From DASXMT01 sp963755985 (GTDB taxonomy: Bacteria > Actinomycetota > Acidimicrobiia > Acidimicrobiales > RAAP-2): 64,000 bases of DNA. Of this stretch, positions 26,972 through 35,776 are shown piece after piece. The translations under genes and the position numbers were made by a program. Under the pieces are notes generated by a model. That model had not been told where the DNA came from. It saw nothing but the letters and a program-made list of their open reading frames with translations, and made no database searches. The first letter of the stretch is position 1, and each line of letters opens with the position of its first letter. The stretch spans positions 1,054,001 through 1,118,000 of the forward strand of contig CAVWLO010000002.1 in NCBI GenBank assembly GCA_963755985.1. Direction: 5' to 3'.

Positions 26972-27015
26972 TGGGATCTGATGGGTCCCGAGGCGACGGA
27001 CCTCATCTGATGGGT
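26960..27015. repeat. Short direct repeats at a convergent junction
   Basis: The 17-mer GGACCTCATCTGATGGG occurs at 26960-26976 and again at 26999-27015, and a partial copy (ATCTGATGGG) follows the first. The first copy spans the last codons and stop of the membrane protein; the second spans the stop region of the convergent glycosyltransferase. This looks like a small local duplication of a gene end. Confidence 0.7.
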
Positions 27016-28214
27016 ACCCGGCTCCGCTCCACCACCCCTTCGACGAACCGGGCGTAGCGGTCGACGATGATCGGCCACCGGAAGCGCCCGTCCACATAGG
27101 AACGGCCCAGGGCCCCGAGCTCGGCTCGGAGGGCGCGGTCGGCGGCCAACCGGTCCACCGCCACCTCGAATTCGCCGTACCCGCTGAACACCAACCCGCC
27201 GCCCGATCGCCGGCAGTGCTCGCTGGTCGCCGCGCAGGCGGCGTTGGCCAGCACCGGCGCACGGGCACTCCACGCTTCGGCCAGCACCAGCGAGAACGCC
27301 TCCCACGGGGAGGGTGAGACGAGGGCGACGGCACGGCGGAGCAGCGCCCACTTGGTGGCCTCGTCAACCGGCCCGAGGACATCGATGTCGGGGTGGGGTT
27401 CGGGCGCTTCGACCACCGGGCCTGCGAACACCAGCCGCAGCGGTCCCGGGCGGCGGTCCTTGTAGGCGGCGAACAGAGAGGCGAGCAGCCGACTGCCCTT
27501 GTGGCCCTCCACCCGCCCCAGGCACAACAGGTAGGGCTCTGATCGGGCCGGGCCGGCGTCGCCGGACGCCGGCCCGTCGCAGCCCGCCGCGGTGTCGTGG
27601 TCCGGGTCGTCGACACCGAGTCCGAGCAGCAGCTGTGATCGCTCGGCGACGGGAAAGGTGCGTTGGACCAGGTCTCGTTCGGCCGTCGTCTGGAACACCA
27701 GCCCGTCGGCCGCGCCGAAGACCCGAGGGAAGACGGGCAGCAACAGGGCGGGCTCGTCGTGGGCGGCCGGATGCAAGATGGTGGGGAGCGTGACCCGGTC
27801 GATGACCCTGGCTGTGGGGTAGTACAGATACGGGTAGAAGGCAAGGGCGTCGGCCACCGACCCGAGTGCCGCCTCGGTGAGGTCGGGGCAGACCGGGCCC
27901 TGGAGGTCGAGCCACCGCTCGGCGTCGGCCCTGCTGGCGTGAGTGGGGTCGGCCAGCAGGGCGGCTGAAAGGGGATGGAACGAGGGCTCCCGGCCCTGGA
28001 CCGAGGCGAAGCGCCGGACCAGCACCCCATTCACCAGCTCGTCGCCGGGCGGGTACTCGTTGCCCCAGGTGACGAAGTCCCGGGCGCAGGTGGTCAAGAT
28101 CTCGACCGACCAATCCCGTCGGGCCGCCAGATGCTCGGCCAGGAGCCGGGCCGCCGTCTCGGCACCGCCGATGATCTCGGGTCCGTAGCGGGGTACGACG
28201 AAGGCCAGGTTCAC
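27003..28214 (-). CDS. GT4-like glycosyltransferase (PRYGxEIIGGAE type)
   Basis: A 403-aa GT-B fold glycosyltransferase, probably adding a sugar from a nucleotide donor during cell-surface polysaccharide synthesis. The N-terminal domain begins LAFVVPRYGPEIIGGAETAA. The C-terminal domain has LCLGRVEGHKG, FAGPVVEAP and the EX7E motif in SPSPWEAFSLVLAEAW. It is closely related to the protein at 34511-35776, sharing DWSVEILT, ILHPAAHDE and EHCRRSGGGL. The start GTG 28214 was chosen because similarity to that paralogue begins there. It is the last gene of the minus-strand operon. Confidence 0.85.
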   Translation of the reverse strand: MNLAFVVPRYGPEIIGGAETAARLLAEHLAARRDWSVEILTTCARDFVTWGNEYPPGDELVNGVLVRRFASVQGREPSFHPLSAALLADPTHASRADAERWLDLQGPVCPDLTEAALGSVADALAFYPYLYYPTARVIDRVTLPTILHPAAHDEPALLLPVFPRVFGAADGLVFQTTAERDLVQRTFPVAERSQLLLGLGVDDPDHDTAAGCDGPASGDAGPARSEPYLLCLGRVEGHKGSRLLASLFAAYKDRRPGPLRLVFAGPVVEAPEPHPDIDVLGPVDEATKWALLRRAVALVSPSPWEAFSLVLAEAWSARAPVLANAACAATSEHCRRSGGGLVFSGYGEFEVAVDRLAADRALRAELGALGRSYVDGRFRWPIIVDRYARFVEGVVERSRVPIR

Positions 28215-28242
28215 GGCATGGCTGGGCCACGGCCCATCGCCG

Positions 28243-29330
28243 TCACGCCGCGTAAGCGGACTCGAGCGCGGTGGCGAAGCTGGCTCGCACCCGCTCGAGC
28301 GAGAACGACGCCACTCGCTCGCTCGCCCGTTGGGCCAGCGCGGCGCGCAGGCAGTCGTCGGTGGCCACCCGGTTGATGGCCGCGGCCACCAGGGCCGGGC
28401 TCTTCTCCGGGAGGACCAACCCGGCGCCGTCGACCGTCTCGGGCACCGCGGTCGAGGTGTGGGCCACGATCGGTACCCGGTGGTACATGGCCTCGAGCAG
28501 GGGTACGCAGAAGCCCTCGTGGTTGGAGAGGCAGACGAACACATCGGTGGCCGCGTAGTAGGCGATCAGCTCCTCGTGGGTCACCGAGCCGGCGATCTCG
28601 ACCGCGTCGAGCAGGCCCAGCTCGTCGGCGAAGCGCTCCACCGCCACCCGGTAGTCCTCGCTGATGGCCCCACCTACCAAGCGAAGGCGGGCCTTCCGGT
28701 CGTAGAGCTGGCGGTAGGCGGCCAACGCCTTGACCAGATCGTGCTGAGCCTTGTGGGGGGACACCTTCCCCACGAACAACAAGGACGTGCCACCGTCGGC
28801 CTGTTCGGCCCCCAGCCGGGCGGCGAGGACGGGGTCGGACTCACCGGCGAAGCCTTCGAGGTCGATGAGCAGGGGCACCGTGGTCGTGGACGGGTACCCG
28901 GCGTCGATGAGCTCTTGTTCGTTGAAGCGCGAGTCGGCCACGGCGAACTCGGTCACCGGGGCCAGGGCATCGAGCTGGGCGCGCCCCAGCGGACCTCTTC
29001 CCCCACCGCCGGTATCCACGGTTCCAGGAGGTCGGCCGGGGTGATGTTGTGGTAGTTCACGAACTTTCGCTCGCTGCGGTCCCGGAAGATGTCGCCGACC
29101 CCGCTGCCGATGGACAGTTGGTAGAGGAGCACCCGGTCCGACGAAGAGCGGTCACCCAACCGGTCGACCGGGTAGCCGAAATCGAGGCGGTCGGCAGTGG
29201 CGTTTCCGTAGTAGATGTCCGACTGGAAACCGCGGGTGCGCAACAGGTCTCGGAGCTGGACGACGTGCCCGCCGATGGCGTCCCTGCTGGCCAGGGAGGG
29301 AATCACCTGGTCGATCCGCCGTGGTGCCAT
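28243..29330 (-). CDS. GT-B glycosyltransferase, frame shifted in a G run
   Basis: A glycosyltransferase group 1 protein split by a 1-nt deletion. The 5' part, from ATG 29330 (MAPRRIDQVIPSLASRD), reads NYHNITPADLLEPWIPAVGEEVRWG and then stops at about 28953. The 3' part continues in another frame with RAQLDALAPVTEFAVADSRF, FVGKVSPHKAQHDLVKAL and the EX7E motif EGFCVPLLE. The break is the CCCC at 28984-28987 (G4 on the sense strand); five G would restore one protein of about 362 aa. It aligns end to end with the glycosyltransferases at 35773 and 32360. The start overlaps the wzt stop as TGATG. Confidence 0.8.
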
Positions 29331-30589
29331 CAGACGATCGGGCTCTCGGCCGGTGTCTCGAGGGAGGGCACGACGGGGACCTCCCCGGTGTTGCCCGCCG
29401 AGCGGGGCCGGAAGCTGACCTCGAGGGGCAGGCGCACCCGGCCGGTCGACCGTCCGGGATTGGCCACCTCGAACTGGGTGACCTGGTCCTTCCAGTCGAA
29501 GACGGCCACATCGGTCAGGCTCCGGATGCCCACGCTCACCGCATAGGTGCCATCGAGCAGGGGGACTTCGGCAAAGTCGAAGCGCATGGACCCTCCCCCC
29601 ATGGGCACGTCCATCTGGTAGCCCAGGTCGTCGGGATCCGAGGAGAAGACCAACTCGTTCTTGTCGTCGTAAATGGCGATGGAAGCCACGGCGTTGGGCA
29701 CCGGGGCGAGGCTGTCGAGCTCGGCCGTGACGGTCAGGGACTCGCCCGGGTAGAGGTGGGGCCGCGAACCGCTCCCCCCGTGCTCGACCTGGACGGTGCC
29801 GATGACCAACACGTTGGTCCCCTGCGGGACCTCGGTCTCGAACCCCTCGTTCATCCCCACCCCGAGCAGGTCGGCCAGGAACACGCGGATGCCCTCGCCC
29901 GGCTCGTCGACGGAGATGACCCTGCCATGGTTGATGACCATCACCCGCTCACAGTTCTGGCGGATCACGTCGGTGGAATGGGAGACGACCACGATGGTCC
30001 GGCCCTCCTGTTGGAACCTCTTCACGTAGTCGAGGCACTTGCGCTGGAAGGCGGCGTCGCCCACAGCCAGAACCTCGTCCACCAGGAGCACGTCGGGCTC
30101 CACATTGACGGCCACGGCGAACCCCAGGCGCACATACATGCCCGATGAGTAGTACTTCACCTGGTTGTCGATGAATTGCTCGAGCTCGGCGAAGGCCACG
30201 ATGGAATCGAACCGTCGCTCGATCTCGGCGTGGGACAGGCCGAGGAGCGACCCGTTCATGTAGATGTTGTCCCGGCCCGAGAGCTCTTGTTGCATGCCCG
30301 CCCCCAGCTCGAGCATGGCGGCCAGGTTGCCCCGCACCCGTACCTCGCCCGAGGTCGGCTTCAGGATCCCGGCGATGCACTTGAGCAACGTCGACTTCCC
30401 CGAGCCGTTCCGGCCGAGGATCCCGAAGGTCGTCCCCGCGTTGATCTCCACGCTGACGTCCCGGAGGGCCCAGAAGGGCTCATAGGGCATCCGGCCGCCG
30501 TGGACCACCCGCTCTTTGAGCGAGGTGTACTTCTCGTTGTAGAGCCGGAACTGCTTTGACAGGTCGGTGACCTCGATCGCCACGGCCAC
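29330..30589 (-). CDS. wzt: Polysaccharide ABC transporter ATPase (Wzt-like) with C-terminal substrate domain
   Basis: The ATP-binding subunit of an ABC-2 exporter for a completed polysaccharide. The 419-aa protein has Walker A GRNGSGKSTLLK, signature region YSSGMYVRLGFAVAV, Walker B VLLVDEVLAVGD and H-loop VVSHSTD. Residues from about 265 onward form a beta-rich domain (LYPGESLTVTAELDSLAPV, FDFAEVPLLDGTYAVSVG) like the Wzt C-terminal domain. In O-antigen systems that domain recognises a modified chain end. It follows wzm by 3 nt, and its end overlaps the next glycosyltransferase. In an actinobacterium the likely cargo is a wall-linked glycan or teichoic-type polymer. Confidence 0.9.
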   Translation of the reverse strand: MAVAIEVTDLSKQFRLYNEKYTSLKERVVHGGRMPYEPFWALRDVSVEINAGTTFGILGRNGSGKSTLLKCIAGILKPTSGEVRVRGNLAAMLELGAGMQQELSGRDNIYMNGSLLGLSHAEIERRFDSIVAFAELEQFIDNQVKYYSSGMYVRLGFAVAVNVEPDVLLVDEVLAVGDAAFQRKCLDYVKRFQQEGRTIVVVSHSTDVIRQNCERVMVINHGRVISVDEPGEGIRVFLADLLGVGMNEGFETEVPQGTNVLVIGTVQVEHGGSGSRPHLYPGESLTVTAELDSLAPVPNAVASIAIYDDKNELVFSSDPDDLGYQMDVPMGGGSMRFDFAEVPLLDGTYAVSVGIRSLTDVAVFDWKDQVTQFEVANPGRSTGRVRLPLEVSFRPRSAGNTGEVPVVPSLETPAESPIV

Positions 30590-30592
30590 CGG

Positions 30593-31609
30593 CTACAGCT
30601 CCTCGGCGAAGTTGCCCTCGAGCTTGCCGAAGACGACGAGGGCGAGAATGAAGAGCACGGAGACGACCACCAGCTCGACGCCCAACCCGAGGGCATAGGT
30701 GCCGAAGCCGACATGAGGCAGCAGGAATTGGGTGGTCCCACTCGAGTCGACGTAGGAGGTCCGGCCGTAGATGGCCCGCTGGAACGTCATGGCGATCGGG
30801 GTGATGGGGTTGAGCAGGTACAGCGCCGTGAGGTGGTGCGCCTTCAGCTGCTTGGAGACCTGTCCGTAGGAGTAGACGATGGGGGTCAGCCAGAACCAGG
30901 CCATGAGCAGCACCTCGGTGAGGTGCTGGGTGTCCCGGAGGTACACGTTCACAGCCGAGAGGAAGATCGACAGGGCACCGGTGAAGATCAAGAGCACCAC
31001 CAGCGCCAGCGGGACGAGGGGCAGGTACTGGTAGGCCGGCGTGATGCCGAAGGCCACCAGCGAGATCACCATCACCACCAGCTGGATGAGGAAGAGGAAG
31101 GAGGCCACGCCCACCTGGGAGAGGGCCAGCAGCTCTCTCGGGAAGGCCACCTTCTTCACGATGCCGGCCCGGCCGACCACCACGCCGGTGGCGCTCATGG
31201 CGGCCACGTTGAACAGGTTCCAGACCAACAGCCCGGCGAACAGCCAGATGGCGAACATGGGGATGGGGCTCCGGCTGATCACCTTGAAGATCAAGTAGTA
31301 GATGGCCAGCACCAGCGCCGGGTTGAGCATCGACCACAGGTACCCGAGGACCGAGCTCTTGTACTTGACCTTCAAGTCGGTGCGGATGAAGAGAATGAGC
31401 AGTTCCCACGACCGCCAGATGGCCTTGACCCGGGCCAGCAGCTGGAGGTCGGCGCTGACCACCGACACGGTGTCGCTCCGGCGCCGGGCCGGGACCGTGA
31501 GCCGCTCCTGGCCCGGCCCTGCCGGGTCCGTCGCCTCGCCGCCCAGCGCATTGTCGGAGGCTGCGTCGTCAGAAGCCGGGGGAGCCGGCTCCGCCGAGCG
31601 GATGCTCAC
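30593..31609 (-). CDS. wzm: Polysaccharide ABC transporter permease (Wzm-like)
   Basis: A 338-aa ABC-2 type permease. About 70 polar N-terminal residues precede the amphipathic segment SWELLILFIRTDLKVKYKSS, typical of Wzm/TagG permeases. Around six membrane helices follow, for example VISLVAFGITPAYQYLPLVPLALVV (shortened here to its start) and the motif LRDTQHLTEVLLMAWFWLTP. It pairs with the ATPase directly downstream. The start GTG 31609 overlaps the clpP stop as GTGA, so its translation is coupled to a protease subunit, which is unusual. Confidence 0.9.
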   Translation of the reverse strand: MSIRSAEPAPPASDDAASDNALGGEATDPAGPGQERLTVPARRRSDTVSVVSADLQLLARVKAIWRSWELLILFIRTDLKVKYKSSVLGYLWSMLNPALVLAIYYLIFKVISRSPIPMFAIWLFAGLLVWNLFNVAAMSATGVVVGRAGIVKKVAFPRELLALSQVGVASFLFLIQLVVMVISLVAFGITPAYQYLPLVPLALVVLLIFTGALSIFLSAVNVYLRDTQHLTEVLLMAWFWLTPIVYSYGQVSKQLKAHHLTALYLLNPITPIAMTFQRAIYGRTSYVDSSGTTQFLLPHVGFGTYALGLGVELVVVSVLFILALVVFGKLEGNFAEEL

Positions 31610-32295
31610 GGGGCGATGGCCTCCGCAGTGGCCTTGCCGTCTTCGAGGATGTCCTTTTGGATGACTTCATCGATAAAGCCGTACTCCTTGGCCTCGTCAG
31701 CCGTGAACCAGCGGTCCCGGTCCGAGTCCGCTTCGATCCGCTCCACCGGCTGGCCGGTGTGGAACGAGATCCGCTCGGCCATCATCCGCTTCAGGTAGAT
31801 GATCTGCTCGGCCTGGATGGCGATGTCGGACGCCTGCCCCTGCATCTGGCCCGAGGGCTGGTGCATCAAGATCCGGCTGTGGGGCAGGGCGAAGCGCTTG
31901 CCCGGCGCACCGGCGCACAGGAGGAACTGGCCCATCGAGGCGGCCAGGCCGACGCAGGTGGTCCGGACGTCGGGCCGCACGTACTGCATGGTGTCGTAGA
32001 TGGCCAGGCCGTCGGTGACCGAGCCGCCCGGTGAGTTGATGTAGACCGAGATGTCCTGGTCGGGGTCCTCGGCCTCGAGCAGGATCAGCTGGGAGCACAC
32101 CAGGTTGGCGGTGTTCTGGTCGATGGCCGAGCCGATGAAGACGATGCGCTCTTTCAACAGCCGCCTGAAGATGTCGGCTCCAGCCCCGAAGTCGGCATCG
32201 GGACCTGCTCCGCGTACGTCGGGGGTCATGGCGGTAGGCACACCGGGCAGGGTGGCACCGAGGGGTCGGCGAGTATCGCCACTGAAGTGATCCAT
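31606..32295 (-). CDS. clpP: ATP-dependent Clp protease proteolytic subunit
   Basis: A 229-aa ClpP peptidase with the catalytic serine in GLAASMGQFLL, histidine in RILMHQPSG and aspartate in DSDRDRWFTADEA. The preceding INSPGGSVTDGLAIYDTM is the usual substrate-strand motif. Length and motifs indicate an active subunit with a propeptide of about 40 residues. There is no second clpP or clpX beside it. Instead it is 64 nt after a glycosyltransferase and overlaps wzm. Its own promoter could lie in 32296-32359. Confidence 0.95.
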   Translation of the reverse strand: MDHFSGDTRRPLGATLPGVPTAMTPDVRGAGPDADFGAGADIFRRLLKERIVFIGSAIDQNTANLVCSQLILLEAEDPDQDISVYINSPGGSVTDGLAIYDTMQYVRPDVRTTCVGLAASMGQFLLCAGAPGKRFALPHSRILMHQPSGQMQGQASDIAIQAEQIIYLKRMMAERISFHTGQPVERIEADSDRDRWFTADEAKEYGFIDEVIQKDILEDGKATAEAIAP

Positions 32296-32359
32296 AGGCG
32301 CAGAGCCTACTTGGTCGCCGCTTCCGGTCGTGGCAGCCCCACCGGGCCGAGCCCCGATC

Positions 32360-33448
32360 TCATGGCTTCCCCTCGCGGGCGCCGGCCACCGCCGTCAGCG
32401 TCTCGACCAGCGTTTTCCCGGCCGCATCGATGGCCAGTCGGCGGAGTTGGCCGTCCACCCCGGCCAGTGCCCGCTCCCGGGCCTCCGGGTCGTCATGCAC
32501 ACTGCGGACGGCCGCGGCCACCTGCAACGGCTCAGTCCCCGGGAGGAGCACGCCCACGTCGCCCAGGACCTCGGCCACGGCGCCGGCGGCGCGGGCCACC
32601 ACCGGCACACGTTGGCGCATCGCCTCGATCAGGGGAACACCGAACCCCTCGTGGGCCGAAAGCATGACCAGCACGTCAGCCACCTCGTAGCACGCGGCCA
32701 ACTCGGCGTCGGAGATGCCGCTGAGGAAGGAGACGGCGCCGTCCAGTCCGAGCTGGGCGGCGTAGTGGCGAAGCGCTATTGCATAGTGCGGCTCGGCCGG
32801 GGAGCCGACGACCACCAGGGTGGCCGACGGGTCGGCGGTCATCCGGTAGGCGAAGAGGGCGGCGATGGCCAGATGATGGGCCTTGTTCGGAACCAGGCGC
32901 CCCACCGACAACCAGGTGGTCGAACCGGCGGTGGCCTGCAGCCGGTCGCGGAAGGCGGGTTCGGCCGGCGGGAGCAGACGGCCTGCGGTCAAGACGGGGA
33001 TGACCGTGGTCGACCGGCACCCGGCCGCGATCAGTTCGGCCCGATCGAACTCGGACACGGCGATGCCCAGCGTGGCTCCCGGAGCGAGCAGGGCGAGTTG
33101 GCCGAGGCAGGCCGTCTGGATCTGGGTGATACCGAGGTTCCACGGCGCGAAGAACTCAGGAGGAGTGACGCTGTGGTAGTTGACGACGAGGGGCTCACCT
33201 CGTTGCAGCAGCCACGCGGCCATGGCCGACTGGGTGGCGAACTGGTAGACGAGCACGTCTCCCGGCTCCGCCTCGTCCTCGTAGGCGAGGTAGGGGGCTG
33301 TCTGGTCCGATGTCTGCGGGTCGGGAAGCTCGGAGTAGATCGTGGACGGCACGCCCTCGTGCCGGAGGAGGTCCCGGAGGGCCAGGGTGTGCTCCCCCAC
33401 GGCGTCGTGACGGTGCAACATGGGCACGAACTGGTGGATGGCCGCCAC
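32360..33448 (-). CDS. GT-B glycosyltransferase (IHQFVP type)
   Basis: A 362-aa group 1 glycosyltransferase starting at GTG 33448, which overlaps the previous stop as TAGTG. The N-terminus AAIHQFVPMLHRHDAVGEHT matches the proteins at 35773 and 28243. The donor-binding half contains LSVGRLVPNKAHHLAIAAL and the EX7E element EGFGVPLIEAM. It is probably one of several enzymes assembling the repeat unit exported by Wzm/Wzt. Donor and acceptor sugars are unknown. Confidence 0.87.
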   Translation of the reverse strand: MAAIHQFVPMLHRHDAVGEHTLALRDLLRHEGVPSTIYSELPDPQTSDQTAPYLAYEDEAEPGDVLVYQFATQSAMAAWLLQRGEPLVVNYHSVTPPEFFAPWNLGITQIQTACLGQLALLAPGATLGIAVSEFDRAELIAAGCRSTTVIPVLTAGRLLPPAEPAFRDRLQATAGSTTWLSVGRLVPNKAHHLAIAALFAYRMTADPSATLVVVGSPAEPHYAIALRHYAAQLGLDGAVSFLSGISDAELAACYEVADVLVMLSAHEGFGVPLIEAMRQRVPVVARAAGAVAEVLGDVGVLLPGTEPLQVAAAVRSVHDDPEARERALAGVDGQLRRLAIDAAGKTLVETLTAVAGAREGKP

Positions 33449-34530
33449 TAGCGCCGCCTCCCCACCACCGCGTGGGTGGTCTCGCCGCCCTCGGGTCGGT
33501 GCCAGACCACATCGACGAGGCCGGTCCGCTCGAGCACCGCCGTCCACGTCTCGGGATGGAACGGCCGGCCCGGCACGAGGTCGGCGACGGTCACTGGACG
33601 GGCGATGGACCAGGCCTCCTCGTCCATGGGGAGCACGGCGACCGTGGCCCCCGGTGCCGTCTTGGCCACCGCCAGTTGGGCCAGGAGGAGCGTCCCGGGA
33701 ACGTCGAGCCGGTCGATGCCGCCGCTCAGGACCAGGCCGGACAGCCCCCCGTCTCCCACCTCGCCCAGCCGCTCAGCCACTTCGCCCAGAGCCACATCCG
33801 TGCTCCCGGCACCGGCCCAGACCCGTTCGGGTCTGGGGTCGATCCCTCGGGCACGGTAACCGGCGGCAGCCAGGGCCCGAAGGAGCGAGCCATCCCCCGA
33901 TTCGCCGTGGACCACAGGGCCCTCCGCCTCTGGGACCGGAAACCACTGTTCGAGGCGGTCGGCCCAGGGGCCGATGTCGGGTTCGGGGGCGCGCCGGGCC
34001 ATGTCCGGGAACAGCGCGCTGACGACGTCAGCGGGTTGCTCGAGCCGATCGACCCGAGCCGCCAGGTAGCGCAGGGCGTCCCACGCCGCGGTGAACTGCT
34101 GGCGCGAGGCCTCGACCCGGCCTCCGAGAGCGGCCGCCGTGGCCGCCCTCGAGTCGGCGGCCAGCACATCGGCCAGGGCGGCCACCACGTCCCCCATCAT
34201 GCGCCGGCCCACCTGGGCCGAACGCCCCCGGGCCCACAGGTTGTCGGGCAACCCGCCCCACGGCGGGAGCACGGCGCTCGGGTCGGGGGGCGGTTGCGGG
34301 TTGAGCCGGCTCATCGACTCCTCGAAGTTCCAGCGGTGGGAGCCGGCCGGGGCCAGTCGGGAGAAGGCGGCAAGCAGCTCCGCCTCCGCTCCCTCCTCCG
34401 TGTCGACTACCTCCGGCGCTGCTTCTTTGGCCGGCGCTGCTTCCTCGGCGGCCGTTTCCCCGTCGGGGCGAGCGCCCCCGGACCGGCGATCGCCTCCATC
34501 CCCCGACTCGTCAGGTTGGTTGTCGGGCAT
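33448..34530 (-). CDS. Methyltransferase-like protein of the polysaccharide operon (copy B)
   Basis: A 360-aa protein starting at ATG 34530, overlapping the upstream glycosyltransferase by 20 nt. An acidic, Ala/Glu-rich N-terminus of about 60 residues precedes a helical region. A Rossmann-like domain follows with a degenerate SAM motif I (VVHGESGDGSLLRALAAAGY) and an acidic residue after the second strand (GIDPRPE). The end (ALERTGLVDVVWHRPE) resembles class I methyltransferases. It parallels the protein at 36864-38021 throughout the C-terminal half. Function could be methylation of a glycan, or structural if SAM is not bound. Confidence 0.6.
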   Translation of the reverse strand: MPDNQPDESGDGGDRRSGGARPDGETAAEEAAPAKEAAPEVVDTEEGAEAELLAAFSRLAPAGSHRWNFEESMSRLNPQPPPDPSAVLPPWGGLPDNLWARGRSAQVGRRMMGDVVAALADVLAADSRAATAAALGGRVEASRQQFTAAWDALRYLAARVDRLEQPADVVSALFPDMARRAPEPDIGPWADRLEQWFPVPEAEGPVVHGESGDGSLLRALAAAGYRARGIDPRPERVWAGAGSTDVALGEVAERLGEVGDGGLSGLVLSGGIDRLDVPGTLLLAQLAVAKTAPGATVAVLPMDEEAWSIARPVTVADLVPGRPFHPETWTAVLERTGLVDVVWHRPEGGETTHAVVGRRR

Positions 34531-35776
34531 GCCGTCTCCCCGGTTCGCGCAACGCGTCGACGACCCTAGTGAGCGCGCCGTCGTTGAGCGAGGGTTGGCG
34601 CCCCCGCTCGACCACCTGGTCCAGGAAGTTCGAGTACCGGTCGATGATCGAGGGCCACCGGTAGTAGTGGTCGGTGTAGGAGCGGCCGGCGGCGCCGAGC
34701 GAGGTGCGGAGGCCAGGGTCCCCGGCCAGGCGGTCCACGGCCACCTCGAAGGAGCGGTAGGAGTCGAACCACAGCCCCCCGCCCGATCGGCGACAGTGCT
34801 CCATAGTGGCCGCGCAGGTGGCGTTGACCAGGACCGGGACCCCGAGCGTCCAGGCCTCCAGCAGCACCAGGGAGAACGACTCGTAGGCCGACGACGACAC
34901 CATGGTGGTGGCACCGGACAGGATGTCCCATTTGTCCGTCTCGGACACCGTTCCGGTCATCACGATGTCGGGATGGTCCGGCGCCTTGGCCGAGATCGGC
35001 CCCACGAAGGCCAGCGCCAGGTCACCGGGCCGGCGTTCCTTATACCGGGCGAAGAACTCGGCCAACATCGAGCACCCCTTGTGCTCGTCCACCCGGCCGA
35101 GGTAGCAGAGGTAGGGCCGGTCGCCCAGGCCCAGGACCTCCCCGCCCGGCCGGCCGGCACCGGTCGGGTCGTTGACGCCCAGGCCCAGCACGAGCTGAGG
35201 CTTGGCCCCGACCGAGAAGACCTGTTCCACCAGATCGCGCTCGGCCTGGGTGTGGTACACGATGCCGCTGACGTCCCGATAGGTGTGGCGGAAGGCCCGG
35301 AGGTACAGGGCTGCCTCGTCGTGGGCCGCTGGGTGGAGGACGGTCGGGACCCGGGCGGTGGCGACACCGTCCACGCTGGTGGCGAACAGGTACGGGTAGA
35401 AGCCCATGACGTCGCTGTCGCTGTCCGACACCGCCTCGATGAGCTCCGGGCACAGGGGCCCGTTCAGCGCCACCCACTGACGGGCCTCGCGCAACGTGGC
35501 CGTGGACGGGGATATCCGCAGCATCCCGTCGAGGGCGAAGTAGTCGGGCAGCCGCCGGCTGGCCGTCGGGAACCGGCGGACGGTGACGCCGTTCAGATCG
35601 GAGGAACCAGCCGGCTCGGTGTTCTCCCAAGTCAGGTGGTCGAGCGAGCAGCTGGTCAGGATCTCCACCGACCAGTCCGGCCGCAGGCACAAACGTTCGG
35701 CCAGCATCCGGGCCCCAGTCTCCGCTCCTCCGATCACCTCGAGCCCGTAGCGGGGCGTGACCAACGTCAGTTTCAT
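34511..35776 (-). CDS. GT4-like glycosyltransferase (PRYGxEIIGGAE type)
   Basis: A 421-aa GT-B enzyme. ATG 35776 overlaps the upstream stop as ATGA and gives MKLTLVTPRYGLEVIGGAET. The donor domain has LCYLGRVDEHKG, AFVGPISAKAPDHPD and EX7E in YESFSLVLLEAW. It is a paralogue of the protein at 27003-28214, with conserved VLHPAAHDEAALY and EHCRRSGGGLWF. It probably acts in the same glycan pathway on a similar linkage. Confidence 0.87.
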   Translation of the reverse strand: MKLTLVTPRYGLEVIGGAETGARMLAERLCLRPDWSVEILTSCSLDHLTWENTEPAGSSDLNGVTVRRFPTASRRLPDYFALDGMLRISPSTATLREARQWVALNGPLCPELIEAVSDSDSDVMGFYPYLFATSVDGVATARVPTVLHPAAHDEAALYLRAFRHTYRDVSGIVYHTQAERDLVEQVFSVGAKPQLVLGLGVNDPTGAGRPGGEVLGLGDRPYLCYLGRVDEHKGCSMLAEFFARYKERRPGDLALAFVGPISAKAPDHPDIVMTGTVSETDKWDILSGATTMVSSSAYESFSLVLLEAWTLGVPVLVNATCAATMEHCRRSGGGLWFDSYRSFEVAVDRLAGDPGLRTSLGAAGRSYTDHYYRWPSIIDRYSNFLDQVVERGRQPSLNDGALTRVVDALREPGRRHARQPT

